A stretch of 64,000 nt of DNA from Fermentibacter sp964564435. GTDB taxonomy: Bacteria; Fermentibacterota; Fermentibacteria; Fermentibacterales; Fermentibacteraceae. The DNA is taken from positions 260,110 to 324,109 of the forward strand of contig CAZMAT010000001.1 in the NCBI GenBank assembly GCA_964564435.1. Reading direction: 5' to 3'. The notes beneath the pieces were generated by a model. The model had not been told where the DNA came from, did not search any database, and worked only from the letters and a program-made list of their open reading frames with translations. The position numbers were made by a program, and so were the translations under genes. Shown piece by piece: positions 15,464 through 24,005 of this stretch; position 1 is the stretch's first letter, and every line of letters starts with the position of its first letter.

Positions 15464-16305
15464 GGAACCGCGGACCCCGATCCGGGTGCGGGCTCTGCGC
15501 CTGCCCCGCCCTTGCCCGGAAGCCCGGGGAGCATTCCCTCTATCTCGGCGTGCAGTTTCTCGAAACCGGCGAGCCCGTCGAGGAGCGAGAGGGCCTTCTT
15601 CGAGAGATCGAGGGCCTCGCCGGCCTCGCCCAGGAGGCTGCTCGCCCTTGCGGCCAGGGCCAGGGCCTGGGCCCTCGAACCCCTGGAATGGTCTCCCGAC
15701 GGCATGAGCTCATATGCGGTCATGGCGTGGACCAGGGCATCGCGGGGCTGGTTCCTGGCCAGCCCGAGGAGCGAGAGGTTGATGTGCACCCCGCTCCTGG
15801 AGGCCCCGGTGCGGATCTCGAGGGCTTCCTGCAGCAGCCTGCCGGCCTCGTCGAGGCCGGGCTCCTCCCGCTTCTCGATCAGCAGGCCCGCCAGGTTGAC
15901 GCCCAGGCTGGCAGCGAGCCCGGGCTCCCTCTCGAGCGCCTTCCTGTAGTACTGTTCGGCCTGCGCTGCATTCCCGCGCCCCGATTCGATCAGTCCGAGC
16001 TGGCCCAGGGCCGTCCCGCCGGTGTCGCCCTTCTGGACTGCCTCGGCCACGACGTCCTCGGCCTCGTCGAACCTGCCAGCCCTGATGAGGAAGTAGACGA
16101 GCGCATTGGTCAGCGGGTCCTTCACCGACTTCCTGTCGCGGTTCCTCTGGAGCATCCTGATCATTTCCTCGACGCGGCCCGAGGCGGCCAGGACGGCCGC
16201 CCTCCGGAGCTGGATGCTCTTCCAGGCCGGAGTCCTCATCAGGAGGAACCCCGCGAGGGTGAGGACGGCGAGTGCGCCCAGAGCCGCGGGGATGTAGGCC
16301 GTCAT
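15460..16305 (-). CDS. membrane-anchored TPR protein
   Basis: A 281-residue protein with one N-terminal membrane helix (YIPAALGALAVLTLAGFLLM) and then repeated TPR units: EEMIRMLQRNR, DPLTNALVYFLIRAGRFDEAEDVV, GNAAQAEQYYRKALEREPGL, and a last unit near residue 230. The tail is Gly/Pro/Ala-rich and probably disordered. The ATG at 16305 overlaps the PBP stop (ATGA). It may bind cell-wall enzymes, since it follows a class A PBP in the same transcript, but no partner can be read from sequence. The much longer open frame covering the PBP 3' end is a shadow. Confidence 0.75.
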   Translation of the reverse strand: MTAYIPAALGALAVLTLAGFLLMRTPAWKSIQLRRAAVLAASGRVEEMIRMLQRNRDRKSVKDPLTNALVYFLIRAGRFDEAEDVVAEAVQKGDTGGTALGQLGLIESGRGNAAQAEQYYRKALEREPGLAASLGVNLAGLLIEKREEPGLDEAGRLLQEALEIRTGASRSGVHINLSLLGLARNQPRDALVHAMTAYELMPSGDHSRGSRAQALALAARASSLLGEAGEALDLSKKALSLLDGLAGFEKLHAEIEGMLPGLPGKGGAGAEPAPGSGSAVP

Positions 16306-18545
16306 CTCGGTCTGCCTCCGGATCCGCTGCGCGAGGTGTCGAACTGGGTGAAGTCGGGGATGGTGGTGTCCGAGGCGAACGGGGACAGCGCGGTATGTAT
16401 GGGGCAGTAGGATGTGGGCTGGGTGCCGGCCCAGAAGAGCTCGTCGACCGCCTTGTCGCCGCACTCGGCGTTGGCCAGGAAGCCCGACTGCCTGCATATG
16501 ACGGCATGTTCCACCGCGCCCGAGGGGGCGGCAGGGAATGACGGCGCCGACGAGGCGTCGGCCCCTGCGAAGGCCCTGCGCATGAACCTGCTCCAGATGG
16601 GCACCGCGATGTCGCCTCCCGCCTCGCCTCGGCCGCTCTGGAGCCTCATCCTCACGATATGGTTGTCGTATCCGACCCATACCGACGCCACGAGATCGGG
16701 GGTGAAGCCGATGAACCAGGCGTCGGCGTAGTCGCTGGTGGTGCCGGTCTTTCCGCCCGCATCCCTGCCGGCATAGGGCCCGGCCCCCCAGTACCAGCGC
16801 GATCCCGACGCGGTGCCGGCCCTGACCACGCTCTGGAGCAGGTTGTTCATGATCCAGGCGCCGGTCTCGCTGAGGACCCTGGAGCCCTGGGGAACCTGTT
16901 CGTTGGTCTCCAGTACGTTGCCGTACCTGTCGACCACCCTGAGGATACCCGTCGCATCCCTGGCGATGCCGCCGGTTGCGAACGGGATGTAGGCCTGCGC
17001 CATCTCGAGGGGGCTGACCATGCAGCTTCCCAGCGGGAGCGAGTTGACTATGGGCAGGTCGGTCTCGATCCCCATGGCGGAGGCCCTGGCGGCCACGGCC
17101 TCGATCCCCACGGCCATGCCGACCCTCACCGCCGACACGTTGTAGGACCTGGCTATGGCCTCCCTCACGGTAACCATCCCGTGGAAGCTGCCGTCGTAGT
17201 TCCTCGGCCTCCACTGGCCCGGGGAGAGGTCGACCACGACCGGCTGGTCGAGGACGACGCTTCCGGGCGACCAGCCCTGCTCCACGGCCTCCGCATAGAC
17301 GAACGGCTTGAAGGAGCTGCCGGGCTGCCTCCGGGCCTGCACCGCCCTGTTGAATTCGCTGTCCTGGAAGTCCCTTCCGCCGACCATCGCCCTTATGTAT
17401 CCGGTCCTGGGATCGACTGCCACTATAGCGCACTGGACGTAGTCAGGGGCGCCCTCGATGGTGTCCTCGACGGTCTGCCAGTAGTCCCAGGAGCTCTCGT
17501 AGCGCAGCCTCTCCGGGTCGTCCGCGTAGGTGACCGTGGCAGGATCCCACAGGGGCTCCCTCAGGGCCATGACGCTGTCCATCGCGAATTCGGCTGCCGC
17601 CTGCACGTCCGGGTCGAGCGTGGTGTAGACCTCGAGCCCCTGTTCGTAGACCGCCGACCACCCGTATCTGGAGACCAGGTACTGCCTGACGTACTCGGAG
17701 AAGTAGTCCCACTGGTCCTCGAGCTCGGGCCTCACCACGTCGACTCCCAGGGGCGACGCGCACGCCTGGTCGTACTGGTCGCTCGTGATGCAGCCGTCCT
17801 CGCGCATCATCGATAGGACGACGTTCCGGCGGGTGGTGCAGCGCTCGGGATTGCGCACGGGGTTGTAGCCGCTCGGGTTCCTCGGCATGCCGACCAGCAT
17901 CGCGGCCTGCGCCAGCGTGAGCTCGGCCGCGGTGGTCCCGTCGAAGTAGGTCCTGGCGGCGGCCTCGATGCCGTAGGCACCCTGGCCGTAGAAGATGTGG
18001 TTGAGGTACATCTCCAGGATCTCCTGTTTGGAGAACTGCCTCTCGATCTCCATCGCGATGAAGGCCTCCTGGAGCTTCCTCTGTATCGTCTGGTCCGGAA
18101 CGAGGAACAGCCCCCTGGCGAGCTGCTGCGTGATGGTGCTCCCGCCGTGCCGGGCGCCGGTGGTCAGATCGACGTAGACGGCCCTGACCAGCCCCCGGAT
18201 GCTGACCCCGTTGTGGGTGTAGAAATCCTTGTCCTCCGTGGCGATAAGCCCCTGGATGACGTACGGGCTGATCTGGTCGATCTCGACGGGGTACCTGTTC
18301 TCCACGAAGGCGCAGGCCAGTTCGTTGCCCCTGCAGTCGTAGATCCGGGTCGATGCGGAGGGTTCCCGCCCGCGGAGCCCGGCCACCAGGATGTTCCCCC
18401 TGGCCTGTCTGAAGGCGGTGCTGCAGTCGTTGTAGACCCTCCACATGAAGCCGCCCGAGAAGAAGATGCAGATGGAGGCCGCGATGGCCGTCCATTCGAG
18501 TACCGCGCGCGCCCTCCCTGCCGGGGCGCTATTCGACAGAGCCAA
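16302..18545 (-). CDS. class A penicillin-binding protein (PBP1A-like)
   Basis: Bifunctional peptidoglycan synthase. After one membrane anchor (WTAIAASICIFFSGGFMW) the glycosyltransferase 51 domain shows EDKDFYTHNG with the catalytic Glu, GGSTITQQLARGLFL and YLNHIFYGQGAYGIEAAA. The transpeptidase has the SxxK motif GSSFKPF, SYN in ARSYNVSAV, and KTGTTSDYADAWF. Length is about 750 residues, usual for the family. TTG at 18545 has a strong GGGAGGA upstream and is preferred; the ATG at 18575 has a weak site and would overlap the upstream lipoprotein gene further. The C-terminal tail (DTTIPDFTQFDTSRSGSGGR) is extra. Confidence 0.9.
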   Translation of the reverse strand: MALSNSAPAGRARAVLEWTAIAASICIFFSGGFMWRVYNDCSTAFRQARGNILVAGLRGREPSASTRIYDCRGNELACAFVENRYPVEIDQISPYVIQGLIATEDKDFYTHNGVSIRGLVRAVYVDLTTGARHGGSTITQQLARGLFLVPDQTIQRKLQEAFIAMEIERQFSKQEILEMYLNHIFYGQGAYGIEAAARTYFDGTTAAELTLAQAAMLVGMPRNPSGYNPVRNPERCTTRRNVVLSMMREDGCITSDQYDQACASPLGVDVVRPELEDQWDYFSEYVRQYLVSRYGWSAVYEQGLEVYTTLDPDVQAAAEFAMDSVMALREPLWDPATVTYADDPERLRYESSWDYWQTVEDTIEGAPDYVQCAIVAVDPRTGYIRAMVGGRDFQDSEFNRAVQARRQPGSSFKPFVYAEAVEQGWSPGSVVLDQPVVVDLSPGQWRPRNYDGSFHGMVTVREAIARSYNVSAVRVGMAVGIEAVAARASAMGIETDLPIVNSLPLGSCMVSPLEMAQAYIPFATGGIARDATGILRVVDRYGNVLETNEQVPQGSRVLSETGAWIMNNLLQSVVRAGTASGSRWYWGAGPYAGRDAGGKTGTTSDYADAWFIGFTPDLVASVWVGYDNHIVRMRLQSGRGEAGGDIAVPIWSRFMRRAFAGADASSAPSFPAAPSGAVEHAVICRQSGFLANAECGDKAVDELFWAGTQPTSYCPIHTALSPFASDTTIPDFTQFDTSRSGSGGRPR

Positions 18546-19863
18546 GCTGGTTCCTCCCGAGCACTGGTGTTCCATCCTCGTACCGGAGTACGTATTCGTA
18601 GGCGCCCGAGTTCCCGATCAGGGTGACCTCCCGGCAGCCGGCCGCCGCCGCGGGCCTCGAGGAGAACTCGGGATGATAGTCGCTCTCGTAGTCCTCGTAC
18701 GTCCTGAAGACGATCCGGTACCCCGTGGGCGTGCCCTCGAAGAGATACAGGTTGCCCGCGAAGTAGACCACCCTCTCGGGGTCCAGGTCGCCGTTCATCT
18801 CCACACCGAGGGCCCGCCAGATCGTCATGCCGATCTCGTTCTCGAAGCGCTGCTCGGTCTGGTGGGGGTCTAGGTAGATGATCTGCTGCCCCAGCGGCTC
18901 CTCGTCACCGCTCGTCAGTATGGCCGGGAAGGTCGCCGACAGTGTGTCCAGCCTCTCCACCTGGTCGCTCACTGCCAGGAAGTTCGCGGTCATCACCCGG
19001 AGCCTCTCGACGTCCAGGGTGGAATCGGGGGCCGGGGCCTGCCCGGTGGTCCGGAGTATCTGCATGGATTCGTGGGCATCGCGGATGACGGCCTTGGAGA
19101 GGAACGCCATCTCCCTCCAGGTGGCCACGAAACCGCCCAGTTCGACGGGCACCGACGACAGGTTGAACGTGGCCCTGTCCTGGACGATCTGCATGGCGGC
19201 CGCCCTGCGGATGTTGCACCAGGCGAGCCCGGCATAGGAGGCATCGTCGAGGGAGCCGATGTAGCTCTCGAAGCCGGTGCCCCGCTCCCCTGCCGCGGAA
19301 GCCGACGAGTAGTGCGCGATCGAGTCGATCCTCGCGCCGTCCAGGAGCTGCCTCGCTATCCTCATCTCGAACCGCGTCTCCGGGCTCGACATGATCAGGC
19401 CCGCAGTGCGCTCGACGCTCAGCGAGTCGATGACCTCGCCGGGGATCTCCTCGCCGAACCCCTCGATGAGCCAGCCGGTTTCGCCGAGCACGAAGTCGAT
19501 CCGGACGATTGCCGGACTCTCCATCCTGGTGATGGAGCAGTAGTAGGATGTCCTGGAACCCGTGCTGTCGGTCAGGATCTCGGTGAGCCTGCCGGAGGAG
19601 TCGAAGCCCCTCCATCTGCCGAAGACGGTCCAGGGATCGCCGCCGGTGGATTCGGAGGCCTCCCTCAGCGCCGGGGCGAGGAGGCCGAGGCACGAAGGGT
19701 CGTTCAGGGCCAGCAGCCTGGAGAACTCGAGGCCGATCTCGAGCGGGGAGGCCGGGATCGTTGCTGCGCTGTCGGCCGGTACGACGACCTGCCCGCCGCC
19801 CCGGCCTCCGCAGCCGGCTGCCAGGACCAGGAACATAGCCGTCAGAGACAGGATCCTTCTCAT
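18529..19863 (-). CDS. secreted lipoprotein of unknown function
   Basis: A 444-residue lipoprotein: the signal peptide ends in the lipobox LAAGC (residues 14-18). The mature part has no motif I recognise. It alternates helices with strands, contains ESTGGDPWTVFGRWRGF and a repeated style of DSxxxD segments, and ends with a compact beta-rich section (VVYFAGNLYLFEGTPTGYRI). It follows the pilB-like gene with an ATGA overlap at 19860-19863 and overlaps the PBP start. Co-transcription with a PBP suggests an envelope function. The name is limited to what the sequence shows. Confidence 0.65.
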   Translation of the reverse strand: MRRILSLTAMFLVLAAGCGGRGGGQVVVPADSAATIPASPLEIGLEFSRLLALNDPSCLGLLAPALREASESTGGDPWTVFGRWRGFDSSGRLTEILTDSTGSRTSYYCSITRMESPAIVRIDFVLGETGWLIEGFGEEIPGEVIDSLSVERTAGLIMSSPETRFEMRIARQLLDGARIDSIAHYSSASAAGERGTGFESYIGSLDDASYAGLAWCNIRRAAAMQIVQDRATFNLSSVPVELGGFVATWREMAFLSKAVIRDAHESMQILRTTGQAPAPDSTLDVERLRVMTANFLAVSDQVERLDTLSATFPAILTSGDEEPLGQQIIYLDPHQTEQRFENEIGMTIWRALGVEMNGDLDPERVVYFAGNLYLFEGTPTGYRIVFRTYEDYESDYHPEFSSRPAAAAGCREVTLIGNSGAYEYVLRYEDGTPVLGRNQLGSVE

Positions 19864-21584
19864 TCCAGCCCCATCGTCACGGCCATCATCTCCCCCGGTG
19901 TGGTTGCTCCGGAACAGACCTTGCGGGCGGCATTGGAACGGAGCGTCCTCATGCCGTCCTCCACGGCGAGCCTCCTGACCTCGCCCGACGGCGCCGAGCG
20001 GGACAGGGCGTCCCTGACGCGGTCGGTGACCTCCATGACCTCGAAAACAGCCGTCCTGCCCTTGAAGCCGGTGCCCCTGCAGGCCCTGCAGCCCCTGCCC
20101 CTCCTGAAGCTGCACCCCTGGGCCCCGGCGAGGCCGGCCGTGGCGAGAAGAGCGGCCGGGGGCTCCCAGACCTCCGCGCATTCGTCGCAGACGACCCGGA
20201 CGAGCCTCTGGGCGACGATTCCGATCAGGGTGCTGGCCAGGAGGAACGGCTCGACGCCCATGTCGAGGAGCCTCACCGCGGAGGAGGCGGTGTCGTTGGT
20301 GTGCAGCGTGCTGAGGACGAGGTGCCCCGTCAGGGCGCAGCGTATCGCGCTCCTGGCGGTTTCCTGGTCGCGTATCTCGCCCACCATGATCACGTCCGGG
20401 TCCTGCCTGAGTATGTGCCGCAGGGCCGTGGAGAAGGTGACGTCTATCGCGGGCTGCACCGCTATCTGGTTGAACTCGTCCGTCACGAACTCTATCGGGT
20501 CCTCGATCGTCGTGATGTTCTTCTCGGTGGTCGAGAGAGCCGTCAGGGTGGAGTAGAGCGTCGTGGTCTTGCCGCTGCCCGTGGGGCCCGTGACGAGGAG
20601 CAGCCCCATGGCGCTCTTCACCAGCCTGCCGAACCTCCCGCTCTCTTCCTCCTCGAAGCCGAGCCCGGAGAGGTCCTGCATCAGGATGCCGGGATCGAGT
20701 ATCCTGAGCACGGCCTTCTCGCCGAACGCGGCGGGGATGGTGGAGGACCTGATCTCGACCGGCTTGCCCTCGAAGTGGGTCCTTATCCTGCCGTCCTGGG
20801 GCCTTCTCTTCTCGGCTATGTTCATGCCCGCTATCATCTTGACCCTGGACAGGATGGGGAGGTGCAGCTTGCGCGGCAGGCTGTAGACGTTGTGCAGGAC
20901 GCCGTCGATCCGCAGCCTCACGACCGTGTGCTCCCTGTGAGGTTCGAGGTGGATGTCGCTGGCCCTCTCCTCGAAGGCGTACTGGAGCAGATGGTTCACG
21001 GCGTTGACGATGGGCCTGTCGGTAGGTTCCAGCCCGCCCGGTGTCTCGCTGGAGACGTATCTCTCCAGGTTGCCGAGGTCGACGTCCTCGTCGCTCATCG
21101 ACCCCACCTCGCGGGCGGCTGCCACGATCGAGCTGTGGAGGCCGTAGAACTGCCGGATCACCTTGGCGATGTCGGTGGGCCTGCTGATGTAGAGCTCGAT
21201 CTCCTTGCCGAGAAGATGCGGGAGATCCTCGACGGGCCTGGGATCGGTGAAGTTGCAGGTCGCCACCATCAGCCTGTCCTCGTTGCTGCCCACCACGACC
21301 GCATGGTTCCGCTGGGCGAACGCTCCGGGGAGGGAGGAGGTGACGAGTTCGTAGTCGAGTTCGAGCGGGTCGAGGTTGCGGAAGGGGATGCCCGACTGCT
21401 GCGAGAGGAATGTGTAGAGAGCCTCCTCGCTCACCAGCCCCCTGCTGACGAGGATTCCGAGAAGCGACGGATCGGGGCTCTGCCAGAGCCTCGAAAGCCT
21501 CTCCATGCCCTGCCTCGAGAGGAGCCCGGCCGCCTCGAGCCGCCCGGGAAGGGCCGCGAAGTCGAGCCTCGGTATCGATCTCAC
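19860..21584 (-). CDS. pilB: GspE/PilB-type secretion ATPase
   Basis: A 574-residue type II secretion/type IV pilus assembly ATPase. The N-terminal MshEN-like domain (LLSRQGMERLSRLWQSPDPSLL, then SRGLVSEEALYTFLSQQSG) precedes the motor core: the Walker A GPTGSGKTTT, the acidic Asp box, Walker B (DPDVIMVGEIRDQETA) and His box. A zinc-binding pair of CxxC motifs (VCDEC, CRAC) lies near the end. The GTG at 21584 overlaps the upstream stop (GTGA). It powers assembly or secretion of pilin-like fibres; no pilin, PilC or secretin gene is in the window, so the exact machine is unknown. Confidence 0.9.
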   Translation of the reverse strand: MRSIPRLDFAALPGRLEAAGLLSRQGMERLSRLWQSPDPSLLGILVSRGLVSEEALYTFLSQQSGIPFRNLDPLELDYELVTSSLPGAFAQRNHAVVVGSNEDRLMVATCNFTDPRPVEDLPHLLGKEIELYISRPTDIAKVIRQFYGLHSSIVAAAREVGSMSDEDVDLGNLERYVSSETPGGLEPTDRPIVNAVNHLLQYAFEERASDIHLEPHREHTVVRLRIDGVLHNVYSLPRKLHLPILSRVKMIAGMNIAEKRRPQDGRIRTHFEGKPVEIRSSTIPAAFGEKAVLRILDPGILMQDLSGLGFEEEESGRFGRLVKSAMGLLLVTGPTGSGKTTTLYSTLTALSTTEKNITTIEDPIEFVTDEFNQIAVQPAIDVTFSTALRHILRQDPDVIMVGEIRDQETARSAIRCALTGHLVLSTLHTNDTASSAVRLLDMGVEPFLLASTLIGIVAQRLVRVVCDECAEVWEPPAALLATAGLAGAQGCSFRRGRGCRACRGTGFKGRTAVFEVMEVTDRVRDALSRSAPSGEVRRLAVEDGMRTLRSNAARKVCSGATTPGEMMAVTMGLE

Positions 21585-22867
21585 AGGGTCTCCAGTACGA
21601 GGCTGCTGTTGACCCTGTCCCAGATGAAGGCCCCGCGGAGCTCGGCTTCCGCCGACACGGCGGCCTGTCCGGTCATGGCATGGATCCAGCCGATGGTCTG
21701 GCCGTCCTCCACCGGGAAGCCCGACTCGGCGGCCTGCTCCCAGCCGACTTCGGGGCGGATGGTGTCATCGACCCTGGTCCGGCCGCCGCCCAGGCGCCTG
21801 ACGACATCTCCTGCCACCCCGGCGTCCACACCCGTCCAGTAGCCGGTGCGGTCGCTCCTGACCTCCCTGATCACGGGGGCATGCGGAAGCGACTCGAAGG
21901 CGGAGAGGTCTCCGCCCTGCGCCTCCACGGTCCGGACGAAGGCGTTCCAGGCCGACGAGTCGTCGAGACGCTCGGCGCACCGTGCCTCGAGCCCGGCCAT
22001 GCAGGCTTCGTCGGATGCGTCGCCGGCCAGCATCATGGCCGTGAGCTTCACGGCGAGGTCGCGCACCACGAGAGGGCCTCCGCCCTTCAGGACGGAGACG
22101 GCCTCGGCCGTTTCGAGCGAGTTGCCGGCGGTACGCCCGAGAACCACGTCCATGTCGGTAACGAGGGCGCGGGCGCTGGTGCCGCAGCCCCCGGCCACGT
22201 CCACGAGGGTCCGCGCCAGGAGCAGGGCCTTCTCGCGGGTCTTCATGAAGGCGCCCCTGCCTGCCTTCACGTCGAACACGAGGCGGTCCGCCCCCTCAGC
22301 GAGCTTCTTGCCGAGGATGCTGGCGCATATCAGCGGGATCGACTCCACCGTCGAAGTGGCGTCGCGCAGCGAATACAGGACCCTGTCGGCCGGGGCCAGG
22401 TCGCTTGTCTGGCCGCACATGGCGAACCCGCAGCGGCCGACGACATCCTGGAACTCGCCGACGTCCAGGCGGGTCCTGAAGCCAGGAATGGACTCGAGCT
22501 TGTCCAGCGTGCCCCCGGTGTGCCCCAGTCCCCTGCCGCTGATCATGGGCACGCGCAGCCCCATCGAGGCCGCCAGCGGGGCCAGCACGAGCGAGATCTT
22601 GTCACCCACGCCGCCCGTGCTGTGCTTGTCGGCCAGGGGGCGCGGATCGTCCGGCCAGGACAGCACGGTGCCGCTGTCCCTGATCCCGAGCGTCAGCTCC
22701 ACGGTCTCGTCGCGGTCGAGGCCCCGGATGAAGGCGGCCATGAGGAAGGCCGACGCCTGGTAGTCAGCCACTTCACCGGCGGCCACTCCGCGGGCGAATT
22801 CCGAGAGGGATCCCGCGGGGCATCTGCCGCCATCCCTCTTGAGCGCGAGGAGGCGGGTTATCTCCAC
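21581..22867 (-). CDS. deoA: thymidine/pyrimidine-nucleoside phosphorylase
   Basis: A 428-residue nucleoside phosphorylase that cleaves thymidine (and maybe uridine) with phosphate. Family motifs: KHSTGGVGDKISL, MISGRGLGHTGGTLDKLES, ATSTVESIPLICASILGKKLAEG and DVKAGRGAFM. The start is GTG at 22867, giving MEITRLLALKRDGG, exactly where homologues begin; longer frames are spurious. It overlaps the upstream GYF-repeat gene by 10 bases and the downstream pilB start (GTGA). It stands alone from other nucleoside salvage genes. Specificity between thymidine (DeoA) and pyrimidine (Pdp) use is not distinguishable here. Confidence 0.9.
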   Translation of the reverse strand: MEITRLLALKRDGGRCPAGSLSEFARGVAAGEVADYQASAFLMAAFIRGLDRDETVELTLGIRDSGTVLSWPDDPRPLADKHSTGGVGDKISLVLAPLAASMGLRVPMISGRGLGHTGGTLDKLESIPGFRTRLDVGEFQDVVGRCGFAMCGQTSDLAPADRVLYSLRDATSTVESIPLICASILGKKLAEGADRLVFDVKAGRGAFMKTREKALLLARTLVDVAGGCGTSARALVTDMDVVLGRTAGNSLETAEAVSVLKGGGPLVVRDLAVKLTAMMLAGDASDEACMAGLEARCAERLDDSSAWNAFVRTVEAQGGDLSAFESLPHAPVIREVRSDRTGYWTGVDAGVAGDVVRRLGGGRTRVDDTIRPEVGWEQAAESGFPVEDGQTIGWIHAMTGQAAVSAEAELRGAFIWDRVNSSLVLETL

Positions 22868-23916
22868 GGGATACCGAGCCGGGAGAGCAGGGCTCCCAGG
22901 TAGCCGGTACCGAGGGGATCGATCACGAAGAACGCCAGGGCGAGCGCGGCCGCCACCAGGACCCACACGACCCAGGCCGGGAGGCCCCTCCGCCTTCCGC
23001 GGCCGACACCCTCGAGGACGGCCCCGACGCTGGCCCTGCCCTCCGGCAGGCCCGGAGCCAGCACTTCGTCGAAGGAGTGGATCTTCTTCCTCCTCAGGAG
23101 CGAGCGGATCTCCGACACGCTCCGTGCGACCACCTCGCCCCTGCCCGACAGAACCCTGTACTGCACCGGGCCGGGACGCGCGCCCCCGGAGGCCGGTTCG
23201 GCGCAGGGAGGCTGGGGATGGGGCGCAGGCTCGACCCGGACAGGACCGGGAGCGGCCCCGGCGCTCCATTCGGGAGAAGGCGCCTCGGGTGGAACGGGCT
23301 GCAAGGCCGGGCCGGCGGACTCGGGTTCGTCGGGGGTCCGGTCGCCCCAGGCGCCCCGGGGCCATGACTCCGGCTCGAAGGCTCCACACTCGGAGATCGG
23401 CTCCCACGGGCCGCCGGCGAGGGATATCTCGGCGTCGACGGGCACCCTGGACTCGGATATCCAGGCCTTCACCGTCTCCATGTCACCGGGGTGGTATTCG
23501 ATCCTGTCGATTCTGAGCCTGGGCGGGGTTTCGCCGCCGACGGACCCCGCGGGCCTGAGGAAGGGCGAGAGCCTCGGGAGCCCCTGCGCGAGCACGCCTC
23601 CGGGCGGGGTCCGCGGCCCTTCTATGACAGCGTCGCTGGTGAGCCTGCCCTCCCTCGTCCATCTCACGACGGTGTCGAAGTCGGGAGCAGTATAGGCATC
23701 GTCGCCCATCCTGACGGTCCACCAGTTGGAGGGATCGAGCAGTTTCCCGAGATCGGGATGGTCACCCGCACGGGACCATCCGCCGTCCCCGGCGGGCCTG
23801 ATCTCGTCGTCGGCGGTGATGCGCCTCTCCGCAGCCCACTTCACAAGGACCTCGACGGAGGGGGCGCGGTAGACCCTGCCCTCCCGCCTTATCTCGTAAG
23901 CGCCTGAATCGGCCAT
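22858..23916 (-). CDS. GYF-like repeat protein with C-terminal membrane anchor
   Basis: A 352-residue protein with an N-terminal series of GYF_2/DUF4339-like units. Each shows a Tyr- or Trp-led strand, then a Val-rich helix and a DxEIxxxGG turn: VYRAPSVEVLVKWAAERRIT with DDEIRPAGDGGW; AYTAPDFDTVVRWTREGRLT; TVKAWISESRVPVDAEISLA; then VVARSVSEIRSLLRRKKIHS. A Pro-rich linker separates units three and four, and one membrane helix ends the protein (WVVWVLVAAALALAFFVI). GYF-type domains bind Pro-rich peptides and often sit on signalling or membrane proteins. The C-terminus overlaps deoA by 10 bases. The role is unknown. Confidence 0.7.
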   Translation of the reverse strand: MADSGAYEIRREGRVYRAPSVEVLVKWAAERRITADDEIRPAGDGGWSRAGDHPDLGKLLDPSNWWTVRMGDDAYTAPDFDTVVRWTREGRLTSDAVIEGPRTPPGGVLAQGLPRLSPFLRPAGSVGGETPPRLRIDRIEYHPGDMETVKAWISESRVPVDAEISLAGGPWEPISECGAFEPESWPRGAWGDRTPDEPESAGPALQPVPPEAPSPEWSAGAAPGPVRVEPAPHPQPPCAEPASGGARPGPVQYRVLSGRGEVVARSVSEIRSLLRRKKIHSFDEVLAPGLPEGRASVGAVLEGVGRGRRRGLPAWVVWVLVAAALALAFFVIDPLGTGYLGALLSRLGIPWR

Positions 23917-24005
23917 GTTCCCCCCTCGACAGCCGGCCCGGTCAGGGTTCGATCATAACCACGTGCGCGGCACCGTGGCGACAGACCGCGCACGGTACGC
24001 ACCGG

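Noticed and set aside
16302..18575. ATG at 18575 as PBP start
   Set aside because: Its ribosome site is weak; a TTG at 18545 has GGGAGGA at correct spacing. It remains an alternative.
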